Shown here: positions 11,501 through 22,654 of the stretch, piece after piece
Layout of the letters: every line of letters starts with the position of its first letter
Numbering within the stretch: position 1 is the first letter of the stretch
Assembly: GCA_019916065.1 (NCBI GenBank)
Contig: CM034236.1
Location: 14,895,167-14,959,166, forward strand
Length of the DNA stretch: 64,000 bases
Direction: 5' to 3'
From: Vitellaria paradoxa
Lineage: Eukaryota > Streptophyta > Magnoliopsida > Ericales > Sapotaceae
Made by a program: the position numbers and the translations under genes
The notes under the pieces: model-generated
What the model was told of the DNA's origin: nothing
The model's database searches: none
The model's input: only the letters and a program-made list of their open reading frames with translations

Positions 11501-14500
11501 GCTCAAATTCTGCCATCATAGGCTAGAGCATAGCTATCTGCGTAATATCTATTGGGGATGTATGTATTTTCAGGAAATTCACTTGCTTTTGGCATTTAGG
11601 AAGGTTTTCCTGTTATCTTTAACTCTCCTTGGGTTCGATGTTTCCTCTGACCATTTACTTCTGTTCATAGTATTACTCAACACTAGTCAGCTGTTCCTTG
11701 TCTTTTACCATAAATTGACCCCTGTTTGGTGTTTGAGTTCATAATATTTTCTCAACTGTTATTGTGAAGAAAATTCAGCTTGCAATTATTTATTTCATGT
11801 GCTGAACTATTTTTATATTCTGAATGCTAGATTGTAATGGTGGTTTTTCAAGAAATGGTTAGTTGTATTCCATTCTCGTTCTTTGTCGTGTTGCTGTCTT
11901 CTGCTATTCTAAATCTGATCAAATTCCTGGTTGCATTTGTTTTCCTTAAATATCTGCCAAACTGTGATAAGATTGTCTGGTTCTTTAAAGTTTCATCCTC
12001 AAGCACAAAGGTATGGCAGCTTTTATCTGGTAATTCTGGGTTGAGTCCTTAGGGAAGGTGTCTTTGTTTAATCGAAATCCATATTTGTCCTCTTTAACTA
12101 CCCATTTTATGTTCACTTCAGTTGCTTTGTGCACTTGACAGATTGTAGAGTTTACTGAGTTGAAGTGATTTAGCAAGTTGAATTTAAATTCTTACCTTGA
12201 AAGATGGATAATGGCCTTGAACCAATCTTGGATCTAAATGAGTTTTAAATAGATGATGATGAGTTGAAAATAAGGATGATTGAAATAGAGGTGATGAACA
12301 ATTCTAACTCATCGGCAAATGGTTATAATTGGGTGATTAATTAATTGGGTGATTAACTTGAGTGATTTTTCTTTCTTTGATCTCATATGTCTCTTAGAAA
12401 AATACTCAGACTTGCAAGGGGTTTCCAATAATCCTTCACACTACAACTATATGTTGGTATTATAATAAGAATTTTGTCGGACTTCAAGTATTTCTCTGAG
12501 TTAAGTATCTTTTAGAATCATTCAAATGAGAAGGATATAGATATGATTTTGGATTTTATATGAACATAAGAGGTTGTAAACTTCCACCATGCTAAGGAGA
12601 TATCTTTGTGAATGATAGAATAAACTTCATACAAGATGTTCATATATACAAAATAAAGCAACTCAACATCCAAAGAGAATCACCCGGCTGAATGATTATT
12701 CTTACTTTGATAGCTCATATCTTAGGAAGCATGGACACTTCAAAATGGGTGTCGTATCCATAACTGACACATATTTGACACACATGCTTCTCGAACACTC
12801 CATGATATGTGTTCAACACGCCACATGGCCTGTACTGTTATTTTATCATTTTTTCTTCAAATATATGATTAAGACAAATATATATTTGGGTTGTCGAAAC
12901 TCCTAAAATTATAAAATATTATAACATAATTTAACTTACGGAGCTCCTGAAAGGAGTGTAGAGAGTAAACGAACAGAGCTTGCACGTGTAACGCAAGAAA
13001 GAAATTGCTTTTATGTTTTGTATATTGAATAATATATTAAATTAGTTTTGTTGTGGATGTTATATTCATATTTATAACTAATAAAAATATACAAAATTTA
13101 TATTTTTTTGTTGTATTCTTACGTGTTTGTATCGTTATTTTTTTTTTTAAAATTACTGTGTTTGTGTCTATACCCATATTATATCCGTATCTATGTTTCT
13201 TAACTCATAACCTCTAAGTATATACTTAGATGTGCATAAGCCAAGGTCCAAAAGAGCATGAAAAAGGCCCAAAATACAATCCAATGAGACATTAGGAAGC
13301 TAGCAAGATGAAATGAGAAAGTGGCCTATTCAAAGTATACATGATAGAAAAAGTCTGCATAAATCCAGATTCACACACCTTCTGTATTTCAGCCGTAACT
13401 TCCTTTACAGATGTGGAAATGGGTTGATTCTTGCGCTATTGGAAAGAAGACTAAAAAAAATCTAAAGTTTTGAGGATCAAAGATCAAAACTACACCCAAA
13501 GTTGGAGATAGGGAGCAGGCATATTGTTGAACACTTGTTGGCTCTTCAATTTCTTCTGTGATTTTGACCTCCCAAGGGTCATTCAAATAGCCACCTAAAT
13601 CCCATTTATTATTAATTACTTACCCACTAATTACTCACAAAAAATGCCACTCAATTTACTCTCCTGAATCTTACACAGGCTGCACCTGTTGACTAGAACA
13701 AATTCTTGTCTTCTTTAGGATATTGATGGTTAGTATCCTTTAGTGCACTGGAAGAAAGCCACTTTCGGAGTCACTCCCGCTTCTAATCCTTGGCCAGGGA
13801 AAATCAATCTCTCTTCTACCCCTTAAAGCTGTTTTGAAAGACTTAACTACAAACTTCCCTGATTTAGAAGCTGCTTACCGTACCTTGTCACCAAGCATGG
13901 GCTTCCTCAATCAAATGAATTAACCCAAGAGTCTTGCAAACCTTGTTAGCTTCTCGTCTTGAAGATTTCTCCACATCACCAAGTCCCATACCAAGTTAGA
14001 CTCAGTAGAGGTTATACAGTTTTCCACAGCTGCATCATACATGCTCTAATCATGCGGCTTCAATGTTGATATGTATAACATTTAGAAAATTTTGAATATT
14101 TAATCTGGAACTTTACATATTTCATTGCTAAATAAATTCTGTCCCATTTCAGTATCTACATCAGACCAAACAATCACCATATGATGCATTCTTTCTGATA
14201 CTAAAGTTCCCCACCCCCTCTTCCTCCACTCCATATTGTTTACAATGTTCAGTTTCTGTTTCCACTCCCAACTCTTTTTGGGAGGGATTGATATGGGCCT
14301 TGTACCTACATAGAACTTTAATCAGGCCTTTTTTTTTTTTTTGTCATGGTTAATGTATGAATTCATAATAGACCGTTTATATAATTTGAAACTAATGTAC
14401 CTTTTCATGTGAACAGGTGCCAATAGATATTTTTACATGTGTCTAAGTGACTTGTTGGCACTTGGTGGGGGAGGGAACTTTGCTTTATGCTTGGATGAAG

Positions 14501-17500
14501 ATCTGTAATTTCCCTTTTCAAATGTTTCATTTGGAGTTTTTTCAGTTAGTCTATTTACAGTGAGAGGAACACAGTTACACAGGTAGATTCTTGCATCCTT
14601 ATACTTGATTTTTCTATGAAAAAGGTTAACTGGGACAAGCGGACCTTGCGAAACATTTGGGAACCTGTGCCTTGCTCACAGTCAGGAGTTTGAATTGAAG
14701 AATGTTGAGGTAATTTTTGTTTTTTCAATGTTTATTATCTAATCATTATCACTTTTGTATGATTCTGTACCCTGCATTTGCTTATGACATAAATTGAGTG
14801 ATCACTGAGAATGCACTAGGCAATAAATGCATAATTCAGAAGGAATGGACAACTCGAGTAAAAGACTAAAAAGATGGCTGTTCACTTATTTGAAATTCAT
14901 TTAGAAATGCTTTCATTTGCTAAGCATTTTCTATTGAAGAATTCGAAGATAATGAACTGGTTTCCAATATAAAACTTAAGTACTTTGTGTATGAAACTTT
15001 CTTCCTACAACAATTCTTAATTCTTCCTTTCTTGAAAGAAAAATGTTATATCAAGAAAACTAAAAAATGAGTACATTTTGTATAGTCTTTGTTTTTAAAA
15101 TAGTTTTGTTACTTTATAATTTCTATTTGGGCCTTTCTTGCATTAAAAATAGTAATTTCTAATATCAGACGTGGTCACGGGTCAACGTTGGTCAACTAGT
15201 CCATGGTTAGTAAAACAGTAGAGCACACGAGCTGAACGAGGAATCCATGTCATTTAATATGGACTGTCAAATCTTGATCAGGTGTTGACTTTCTTTTTTT
15301 TGTGTTAATTATTAAAATTATTGGCTAAGTACAGCTTAGAAAAAATAAATTGGTAAAGTGCTATTAATGAAAACACAAGCTCATATTGCATTTTTAGAAA
15401 GAATAAAAACGCAATATCATTTTGTGTATTCCAACTAAACATGCCTACATCTCACATTTCAACACTATGCATCCCTATTTATAGTCTTCTACCTCCTCAA
15501 CAAAAGGTGGAGATTATTCCAGTTGGATGGTGGAGATTTGACCTCTAGAATCCTCCACTAAATTATCTAGATAGTTAAACATTTAAGCTCCCATGGAAAC
15601 CTCCTTTACATTCTAGAATATTATATCATTTTCTATAGTTATGCACAATATTCTAGAGTATTCATACGTGTCCTAGAAACTCCAATAGGTTCTAGAATAT
15701 TCTAGAGAAGTCTGGAGCACTCTAGTGGTGTCTAGAAAATTACGAATTATATTAGAAGTCTCAAAACCCTCTAGAACACTCTAACCAATCTAGGACACTC
15801 TGAAACACCATAGAAAAATTTGAAACGCCCTAGATAATTCTTGAACTACACCACATCAATGTCAAAATTATCTTTCTTTAGCGCCCCGCGTGATTTGAGG
15901 TAGCAAGTCGTGACAAATATGGTTGGTTTTTGTTTCAATTATTTTTCTTCACGAAGTTTTATATTTGAGAAATCCGAGAGACACTAAATCCATTAAGATT
16001 GCAAGATAAGAATTTTGACACCAACAGTCTTTCTGGCATTGTAGGATTATTTTATATGACTAGCCTGTGTAAGGATGCCAATTCTTTTAAGAACGAGAAT
16101 ATTGAAGTAACTATTTAGAAGCTTTGTCATATTCAAGGGGGAGATTCTTATTGTAGGTATTTAGGCCACGACCGTATGGTTTGGACCCACTATGATTATC
16201 CCTGCGGCATAGAACCATTTGCCCCACAGCACCTTCAATTGGCCGCGAGAGATTGCATGGCACCATGCCTAAGGCAATCTTCTCGCAGGACTCTTTTCCT
16301 TTGGATTAGGAATAAGGTCCAAGGAATACTCCAATAGATTTATCCTTGTGTGGGATCATTGAGGTTTCAATGGATTGGAGGTTAGAATCAGGGGGCTTTT
16401 AGGGACTCACCCAACCAATCTAGAGAGAGAGATTTGCGAGGGGAATCCTTATTCCATTATGGTGCGTTGAGTCAAGGCTAAACATTCTCCAGAGGGATTT
16501 AAAACCTTGACTCCCACCTGAAAGGATTACTTATTCACCTATATAAACCCCCCCTTCTTTGAAGGGTTTGACACTAAGCAACCACCATCTTACTACCCTC
16601 ACCTACAATTCTCTCTATCTATTGTTTCAAATTGTCTTGGTTCTCACCCTTCCGCTAGACTTCGATAATTCTACTATACTCGATAGTTAGCATTATTCTC
16701 GAAAGACTAGGCCCCTCCTAGTCTATCTACCCTCACACTTATTGTTAGAAACTTGACCAATGCGCCAAAAGACCTAGACTTGATGGAACGCGTGAGATTA
16801 ATTCCTATATTCATCTCATACTGGAATAGCTCAACCCATGTCTCATACCAAATGTGGGGTCCATCAGGACCGTAACATGCCATTATACTTCAAAAGTCGA
16901 CGTTCACGGCAGCTCTCACTCTAGGTGGCTTTCATTCTGGCGGTTGGTAACTTTTTTCTTTTTGGATGGTTCACACTCTACTCTAGGCAATTCTTTTCTA
17001 GGTAGCCCATATCATGACTTGAACTCAAGACGTGAAGGCTGCTCTAATACTAAATGTTAAGAACTTGACTAATGCACCAAAAGACCCAAGCTTGATGAAA
17101 CGCGTGGGATCAATTCTTATATTCCATTCCATACTATAATAGCCTAACCCATGTCCCATAGCAAAGGTGGGGCTCATCACGACCGTAACACTTATCAATA
17201 GTTACAAGCTGGGGTTATAGATCTATACCAATTGCGTTGATATTTGCAGTGGGCTAACTGCACATGACTAGATCTTCATCCCAAAGGCAGTTGGCATGTT
17301 TTTCTTACAAATTGAAAACTCGATGCATATCCCATTTATAGGTTGCTAGCATATTCTTTGTATGTACCACCTGTTCTGCAACTGCGATGGACATGTTAAT
17401 ATGGGAAGATGGACGCATGGTATATAAGAAAAAATAGAACAGTTAATATGGGAAGATGGACGCATGGTATAAAGAAAAAATAGAACAAAAAATGAATGTA

Positions 17501-18240
17501 TTTCCCCAGGGAGGATTGAGGTGACACTGATAAAAGAAAAGTTGAGATAACGCTGATTAAAATAATTTGGTTATGTTTGACATGGGCTTAGGGATGCACC
17601 AATAAGAAAAAGTTAGTTGATTCAAGTGAAAGTTATAAATAGGACGAAAGATAGATTTAAAATTACATAAATTGCAATTGTGGAGAAATACTTAGGTTTA
17701 TCTAATCTCGTAAAAAAAATAACTCTGTGAGGGAAATTAATGGAAGAAGATGATTTGTATAGCTGACACCAGCAAGTTTGGAGCTAAAATTTTATTGACT
17801 TGACTTGAGTTTTGACTCTGTTGTTTCTGCTCATTGCCAGCTTCTTTGATCTGATATCACCTGTCTTGTAAACCAGTCTTTGAGCTACATCTCCATTCTA
17901 GTTTTTATCTGTAACCTTTTTTTTGGGGGGGGGGGGGGGGGGGGGGGGGGTTGTTGGGGGAGAGCATTTGGAGTGACAAAAGTTAGTAAAAATTGATAAA
18001 ATTTACAATTTCGTATGTGCAGTGAAATAAAAGTAACTTTTAGAGATTTGATTTTTTTTTTGGTAAATTTCAGAAAAAAAAAGAGAGAAAAGAATTCGGG
18101 AGAAATGCTACCGTCAATTGCTTTTTGCATATGATATGCTATCAGTTAACTCTAATTTCATTGTATTTTAATTTTGATGTTCTCCATTTTGATCGTGGTA
18201 GTTATGGGGGTTCGCACATTCATCGCGGTACCTTGCCTGA
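8554..18240 (+). CDS. TLDc-domain protein, OXR1/NCOA7-like (8 exons)
   Basis: Spliced CDS: 8554-8646, 10057-10523, 10618-10690, 10850-10930, 11089-11152, 14417-14504, 14625-14709, 18202-18240. That is 990 nt, 329 aa plus TGA, with all introns GT-AG and phases consistent. The N-terminus (MLSWKDKVTEKLSQLF) and the Ser/acid-rich linker are typical of the plant TLDc proteins. The TLDc domain covers about residues 163-329: LYVFLMSSLPNIVKGCQW, GISLHTLIRRSA, FGGLLDCPL, FVFTTIYGEPRLFRPTGANR, LGGGGNFALCLDEDL and a C-terminal LWGFAHSSRYLA. TLDc (OXR1) proteins protect against oxidative stress and in animals bind the V-ATPase; the plant biochemical role is less clear. Introns 5 and 7 (over 3 kb each) hold transposon remnants. 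No stop or frameshift was found in the model. The start is the first ATG in the right frame, but a short uORF precedes it. Confidence 0.93.
8977..9003 (+). repeat. T-run/G-run junction (T10 G17) in intron 1
   Basis: A run of 10 T is followed directly by 17 G. It is one of at least six such junctions in the window, all T then G on the plus strand. Confidence 0.9.
9330..9595 (+). mobile_element. Probable decayed TRIM retrotransposon in intron 1 of the TLDc gene
   Basis: The 3' LTR-like block is 9519-9595, from TGTTGAGAGAAAATAAATC to GATGGTGACTAACA, a TG...CA unit. It is preceded by a purine-rich tract (GAGGGGACA) like a polypurine tract. About 110 bp upstream, CTAACA is followed by TGGTATTGGTAAAG, resembling an LTR end plus a tRNA-iMet primer-binding site (TGGTATCAGAGC). 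The expected 5' LTR (about 9330-9408) shares only short words such as AATATCCCC, so it is either heavily decayed or misplaced. Confidence 0.4.
11153..14416 (+). other. Intron 5 of the TLDc gene (3.26 kb)
   Basis: Donor GTAAGC at 11153, acceptor ending AACAG at 14416. Apart from the MITE at 11325-11458 I recognise no conserved element. The stretch around 13250-14060 differs in composition (more GC) and may be old transposon sequence, but I could not assign it to a family. Confidence 0.6.
11325..11458. mobile_element. Small MITE in intron 5 of the TLDc gene
   Basis: The left end GAGTGTCCGTTTGGCAAG and the reverse complement of the right end AAGAGCCCGTTTGGCACG are imperfect inverted repeats bounding about 134 bp. 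The interior repeats TTTTAGCAA/TTTTTAGCAACTT words. No coding potential. Confidence 0.55.
15540..15830. repeat. CTAGAA/TCTAGA-rich stretch in intron 7
   Basis: Words such as TTCTAGAATATTCTAGAG, TCTAGAAAAT, CTCTAGAACACTCTA recur about ten times in 290 bp. The motif is palindromic (TCTAGA). It probably belongs to the LTR-type sequence that precedes 15900, but no element boundaries were found. Confidence 0.55.
16743..16877 (-). repeat. TRIM left LTR (3' LTR)
   Basis: This 135-bp repeat pairs with 17055-17190. It is flanked on the left by TSD CTTAT. Confidence 0.85.
17055..17190 (-). repeat. TRIM right LTR (5' LTR)
   Basis: This 136-bp repeat pairs with 16743-16877. It is flanked on the right by TSD CTTAT. 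The primer-binding-site-like sequence adjoins it on the left (minus strand). Confidence 0.85.
17917..17950 (+). repeat. T-run/G-run junction (T8 G26) in intron 7
   Basis: Eight T are followed by 26 G, the longest G run in the window. Confidence 0.9.
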
Positions 18241-19389
18241 AGTGGCGTGGAGATTTATACTTCTCATTCACTTGTATCTTGCTAAATTAAATTATTAATT
18301 AGTCAACTTTTTTTTTTTTAATTATTTTGTATTTCATGTTAGATCTCTTCCTTCGCATTTTTTTTTTCACTTTTTTTGAAGGGGCTTTCTATTTGTACAT
18401 GTGAATTTCCTCCATTATGAAATATTGATCAGTTGTTTTGTATGCCTATATCTTTCACCAAGTAACATGGAATGAAAACTTGATTTAAAAAAAAAAGGAA
18501 CCATATATATATATATACATACATATTTTGACGAAATGGTCAAAAATTATTTTGTAAGGAGATTGAAATTAGAAAGTAGGATAATAATTCTAGTATTTTT
18601 ATTAGAAAACGGTAAATAAAATGAAGTTTGGAATATATAAAAAAATAAGTTTAATTAATATAATTAAATATTTTTTTTATTTTGCTCGCTGAGATAGAGA
18701 ATATTAATATATAATTTTATTGGACAATGGAAGTTTAATGATCTAAATCCTTGACCTTTGTTGTAGGGATTAGGATCTTCTTCCTTATATTTTAGGGTAA
18801 ATTGACAATTACAATTAGCGTTAATAATATTCAAAAGTTACGCTTTCTTCCCTTATCTTGAAATATTGTTGACATTAAATTCAATCAAACATCGAGATGG
18901 ATTTCTTCTAAAAAATTCACCAAAAATGTGTCTCAATAGATTTTGTCCACTAAATTACTAACAAAAATTATAAGACATAGATTATCTTCTCGATAAAGTT
19001 CAATAGCTAACATTTTTTGATTCCATTAATGTGCGGAACCACTAGGCAGTGGAAACCATCAAATTTTCTTCAACGAACGTTTTCTAAATGGGTGAAGATA
19101 ACACACAAAAAAATGCTCACGAGTAAATTTGATACCATATAAATGAGAAACTATTACGAAATAAAAGTGAAATATTAAGATTTGCGACATTCGATATTGT
19201 CAGAATGCATTATAAAGAAGATTAGTGTGGAATTATCTTTATAATTGTACTTGGCATTGCAGTAAACCGCACTAATAATTTGAGAAACAAATATAGTAAA
19301 CATCTAGCGTTTGGACGTAGGATTAAATCAATATACATTAAACACCATCTTAGATCATCTGATACAGTAACATTCGTGTGCATATAGAC
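18241..19389. other. 3' flank of the TLDc gene and AT-rich spacer
   Basis: The first 60-100 bases after the TGA are probably 3' UTR. The remainder is AT-rich with homopolymers and a (TA)n(CATA)n tract near 18506. No further gene was recognised. Confidence 0.6.
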
Positions 19390-19893
19390 TCAGGGCATAG
19401 TCGGAGCAGGTTCCGGTGCAGGGCAATTCATTAGCTTCTTAGTTTTTAAAAACAGTTCGCTAGCCAGGGCGTAGATATGAGGAGCAGTACCCTCGAACTT
19501 TTTAAAATGACCAGTAAGCCCTGCCAATCCCATGATACAATTATGCCCTATTTCCTTAACCGTACAACTGCAGTTAAAATCTTTTAGATTTTTTTCGATT
19601 CGACCATTTCATTAAACAACGTGGTGTACGCATTCCTTTTGACTTAAACGATCGAGACAAGCGGTCAAAAATCAAAGAATCCTGGATAAGCCTCCACAGG
19701 CAACGGTTGCTTGTACCACGGATGCTTTCGGGTCCCTGGTTAAAGCACTCAATTTGTCTAATACTAGTGTTTGGTTAATTGTTGTGGTGTACACGTCTAG
19801 TCTAGCATGCGCCATGCCACAGGCAACAAGGACTGAGAGCATGCCAATGAATATTGCAGCCATCTGGTTTCGTACGGGTTGCCGGATAGACAT
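19390..19893 (-). pseudogene. Secreted small Cys-containing protein, three in-frame stops
   Basis: A single minus-strand frame of 168 codons runs from ATG at 19893 to TGA at 19390. It opens with a signal-peptide-like segment (MAAIFIGMLSVLVACGMAHA after a short basic lead). It continues through TACLDRLSQKECVHHVV, KDFNCSCTVKEIGHNCIMGL, GHFKKFEGTAPHIYALASEL and a Pro-rich tail, NCPAPEPAPTMP. Three stops interrupt it: one TGA after residue 73, and adjacent TAA TGA about 20 codons later. No frameshift is needed, and the sequence stays protein-like after each stop. Each stop could arise from CGA or CAA by one C-to-T change (inference). A TATA box lies upstream at a normal distance. I do not recognise the family; the Cys spacing does not fit the 8-Cys (LTP) motif. 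As it stands it encodes 73 aa at most. Confidence 0.6.
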
Positions 19894-19977
19894 TATTTTT
19901 CTTTTGATAAAGATAGGCCAATGTGTTTGAATTAGTAGGTTGGAATTGGCCTGGATTCACATGGCGCTATGTGCAAG

Positions 19978-19986
19978 TTTATATAG
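19978..19986 (-). promoter_or_regulatory. TATA box of the broken secreted-protein gene
   Basis: CTATATAAA on the minus strand lies about 90 bp upstream of the ATG at 19893, a normal position for a plant promoter with a 50-60 nt leader. It supports the idea that the downstream frame was once a real transcribed gene. Confidence 0.5.
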
Positions 19987-20006
19987 TTGGATAAAGATGT
20001 GAAACC

Positions 20007-20046
20007 GATCCTATGAGAACTTTAATGATCCTATGAGAACTTTAAT
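20007..20046. repeat. Perfect 20-bp tandem duplication
   Basis: GATCCTATGAGAACTTTAAT occurs twice in a row. It sits about 115-155 bp upstream of the start of the broken secreted-protein gene. Confidence 0.9.
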
Positions 20047-21842
20047 GATGCTTAAACGTACATTTCTTATGACCTTTTGGAATTAATGCAACCCCATAAA
20101 TTTTCTCTCAATCTCACTTTTTGATTTTGCCACACAGAAAATGAAATTCTCTGCATGAACCTAAAGGCCTTTTACTAGGAGATTAAAAAAAAATGAAAAT
20201 TTTATAAGCAACCCGCATGCACATGTGATTGTGTTAGCCGAGAAATAGTCGTCAATGAAATAGAAAGCTAATAAACGAATTTAGCACCTAAAATTTAGCC
20301 ATTAGTTTCGAGTTTAAATATAAAACTGCAGTGCTGTTTCCTTGCATATCTTTCCTTTTCTATCTTTTGTTTTTTGACAAAATGAAAATCTAAGTTCATC
20401 CATTTTAAAAAATTAACCTAACTTTATATGGTATACCGAATCGGAGGTGACATAATTTTCTCATTTCAAAAACTAAAAAGTCAATGAAAATCACAAGTAG
20501 AAATGAGAATTTCATTCTAGGTCTAGTTGTCGTTAATTTCACAATTCATTCACACCTACTTATCTCATAACTGTTTTCTAGTCATATCTCCTGTAAACTC
20601 CAATTTTAATCCATAAAAATTAGTCTTGTGCCACAAAAAGCAATCAAAATAAAACCTTTCCATATGTCTCGTGGGACTTCACTAACTTACATAATTGTGG
20701 AAACAATATAATTTATGATTTGACAGGGTAAGCCAAATTATGTTAACTATTCATATTACATTAATATGATAATTGATAAAGATCACATTAAGAATTTATA
20801 AAGATTCCAGTTTTAAAAAAGGTATGACAGAGATTTGTGAGCTAAACTTTTTAATCTTATCTTTTAATACTTTCGATCTCAGTTTTGTCAAAATTATGAT
20901 TGTATTTATAACGAGATAAAGATCAATAGAAACTATCTTTAGAAAAAATCAAAATAAAGATTAGTGAAAACTATTCTTAAAAATAAGATAAAAGATTAGT
21001 GGAAACATCTCTAGAAAAAACCAAGATAAAAAAGTGAAGAAAAATCATATCTAAAAAAAAGTGAGATAAGAAATGAGAGACGGATATGTTATTTTTTCTC
21101 TATATTTCTGTTCAAACAACTTTGTTTATCACTTTATATAATTCAAATTAGATTTCATAATTTTGTTGTAACATTTATTTATTAATTTTAATTAATTTAA
21201 TATGCTATAAAACCTACTATCATAGATCAATAAACAAAAATATTTTTAGATTAATGCTAAAACTAAATTTACCGAATCAAATTTAAATAATGCTAATTTA
21301 AAGCTAATTTTTTTTTGGTCTTTTTAAAACTAATTTTCGAATATAATCATTGAAAATATTTTTTATATTACAAATCAAATTCTTAAAATAGTTTTTTAAA
21401 AATTTTATTTTGAACAATAATTTTTCAAAACCAAAACTAAACACTGGCTAATTACTTTCAAAATATTAATACACAATGAAAAAATATATTACAAATAACG
21501 AGTCTGATTGATTTGTGCTATACACAAGGATTGAAGAAAAATAAGAAAAAGATTTAAGATCATTTTTAATTAAATATAATAGATATTCATAAATTATTTA
21601 TATTATTTATTATAAAAGTTAAAATAATTACATAAAAGTAAATTTTTTTATCATTTTTCTTGACTAATTGATTGGAAAAGTGTAACTTTTAGCTACTAAT
21701 TGGTTGGCAAAAGTGATAATAAATTATTTTAAAAAAATTAAAATAATTACAATAAAATAATATAATTTTATTACTTTTTGCAATCACAAAAGCGATAAAA
21801 ATTTTGTTTATATATATTAATATGTAAAATGTATATATCAAT

Positions 21843-21906
21843 GATTAGCTTGGACTAACGGACAAGCACACTATTCTAAAGGAGTGGCACGAGTTTAATT
21901 CTTAAC
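21843..21906 (+). mobile_element. tRNA-derived SINE-like fragment
   Basis: TTAGCTTGGACTAACGG resembles a pol III A box and GAGTTTAATTC resembles a weak B box about 40 bp later, with CTAAAGGAGTGGCACGAG between them. The layout recalls tRNA-related heads of plant SINEs. No 3' tail or target-site duplication was identified. Confidence 0.35.
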
Positions 21907-21939
21907 AACAAAAAAATATCAAATATATAGAGATGCCAG

Positions 21940-22308
21940 GATGATAAGCGTCACACAATGGCATAATAGCAGGTTGTCACTGTGAATTTTATTATTTTTA
22001 AAATTAGTCAATTTTTTCAGTGTGATCATTTGTCTATGATTGACCATAGTTTTTCAAAGAAAGTGAGATCAAAATTCGTAAGAAATTATGTGAGATTTTT
22101 TTTTAATCTCAGTTTTTACATAAAAAATCACACTTTTAGTGTGTGATTGATACAAGTTTTTTTTTTTTTTTTTTATTGTGGTTGTAAATTGTGATCGAAA
22201 ATAGATGACTTATAATCTCATCTAGATTAATCATACTTTTGTGATTGAGATTGAAAGTGAAACATCATGCCTAAAAGCTGTGATGTTCTATGTATTTTTG
22301 TAGTAGTG
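21940..22308 (-). mobile_element. CACTA (En/Spm-type) transposon terminus
   Basis: The right edge ends TTTTTGTAGTAGTG; on the minus strand this is CACTACTACAAAAA, the classic terminus of plant CACTA elements. The adjoining 350 bp repeat words such as TTGTGATTGAGATT, GTGTGTGATTG, AGTGTGATCATT and AATTGTGATCG, as expected for subterminal repeats. No second CACTA end was found to the left, so this is a truncated or strongly decayed copy. Confidence 0.55.
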
Positions 22309-22654
22309 TTCAGACGACATTGGATGAAGATAAATAATTCTCGTTAATCTTTATTTCTTAAAAATAAGTAAATGAAGAAAATACACTTAATGAAGTATAA
22401 TGTTATTATGATTTCTTGAATGTCATGAGTTAGAAAATACACAAACAAATACAAAATAGATATAACTATTGTGCAGAACTGGAATTCTATCATGACTCTC
22501 TCTTGTACCTAATAAATAAGGGTGGGCAAAGCATATTATTTTTGCTTAGAAGAAGCAACACTAACATTTGATTCGGGATCAAACATGAAACCTTTAAATG
22601 AAAATTTTATCAGAAGAATCATTGGACAACCTATTTTTAAGATTTCATAAGAAG

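Larger units (their letters stand above)
16743..17190 (-). mobile_element. Complete TRIM retrotransposon with exact TSD in intron 7
   Basis: Two direct repeats of 135 and 136 bp (16743-16877 and 17055-17190) both run TGTTA..GAACTTGAC to GACCGTAACA, i.e. TG...CA. They flank about 177 bp of non-coding interior. The five bases before (16738-16742) and after (17191-17195) are both CTTAT, a perfect 5-bp target-site duplication. Beside the right LTR, on the minus strand, TTTAGTATTAGAGC resembles the tRNA-iMet primer site TGGTATCAGAGC, so the element reads on the minus strand. Total length 448 bp, with no coding capacity: a terminal-repeat retrotransposon in miniature. LTR differences show it is not recent. 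Confidence 0.85.
16154..17250 (+). mobile_element. LTR remnant in intron 7, split by a TRIM
   Basis: A polypurine-like tract CAAGGGGGAGATTC at about 16134-16147 is followed by TGTAGGTATTTAGGCC (about 16154), as expected at the junction of a retrotransposon body with its 3' LTR. A TATA-like CCTATATAAACC lies at about 16539. The sequence continues to 16742, is interrupted by the TRIM, and resumes at 17191, possibly ending near TTGATATTTGCA (about 17250). No second LTR was seen, so only the 3' part of the parent element is present. Confidence 0.5.
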
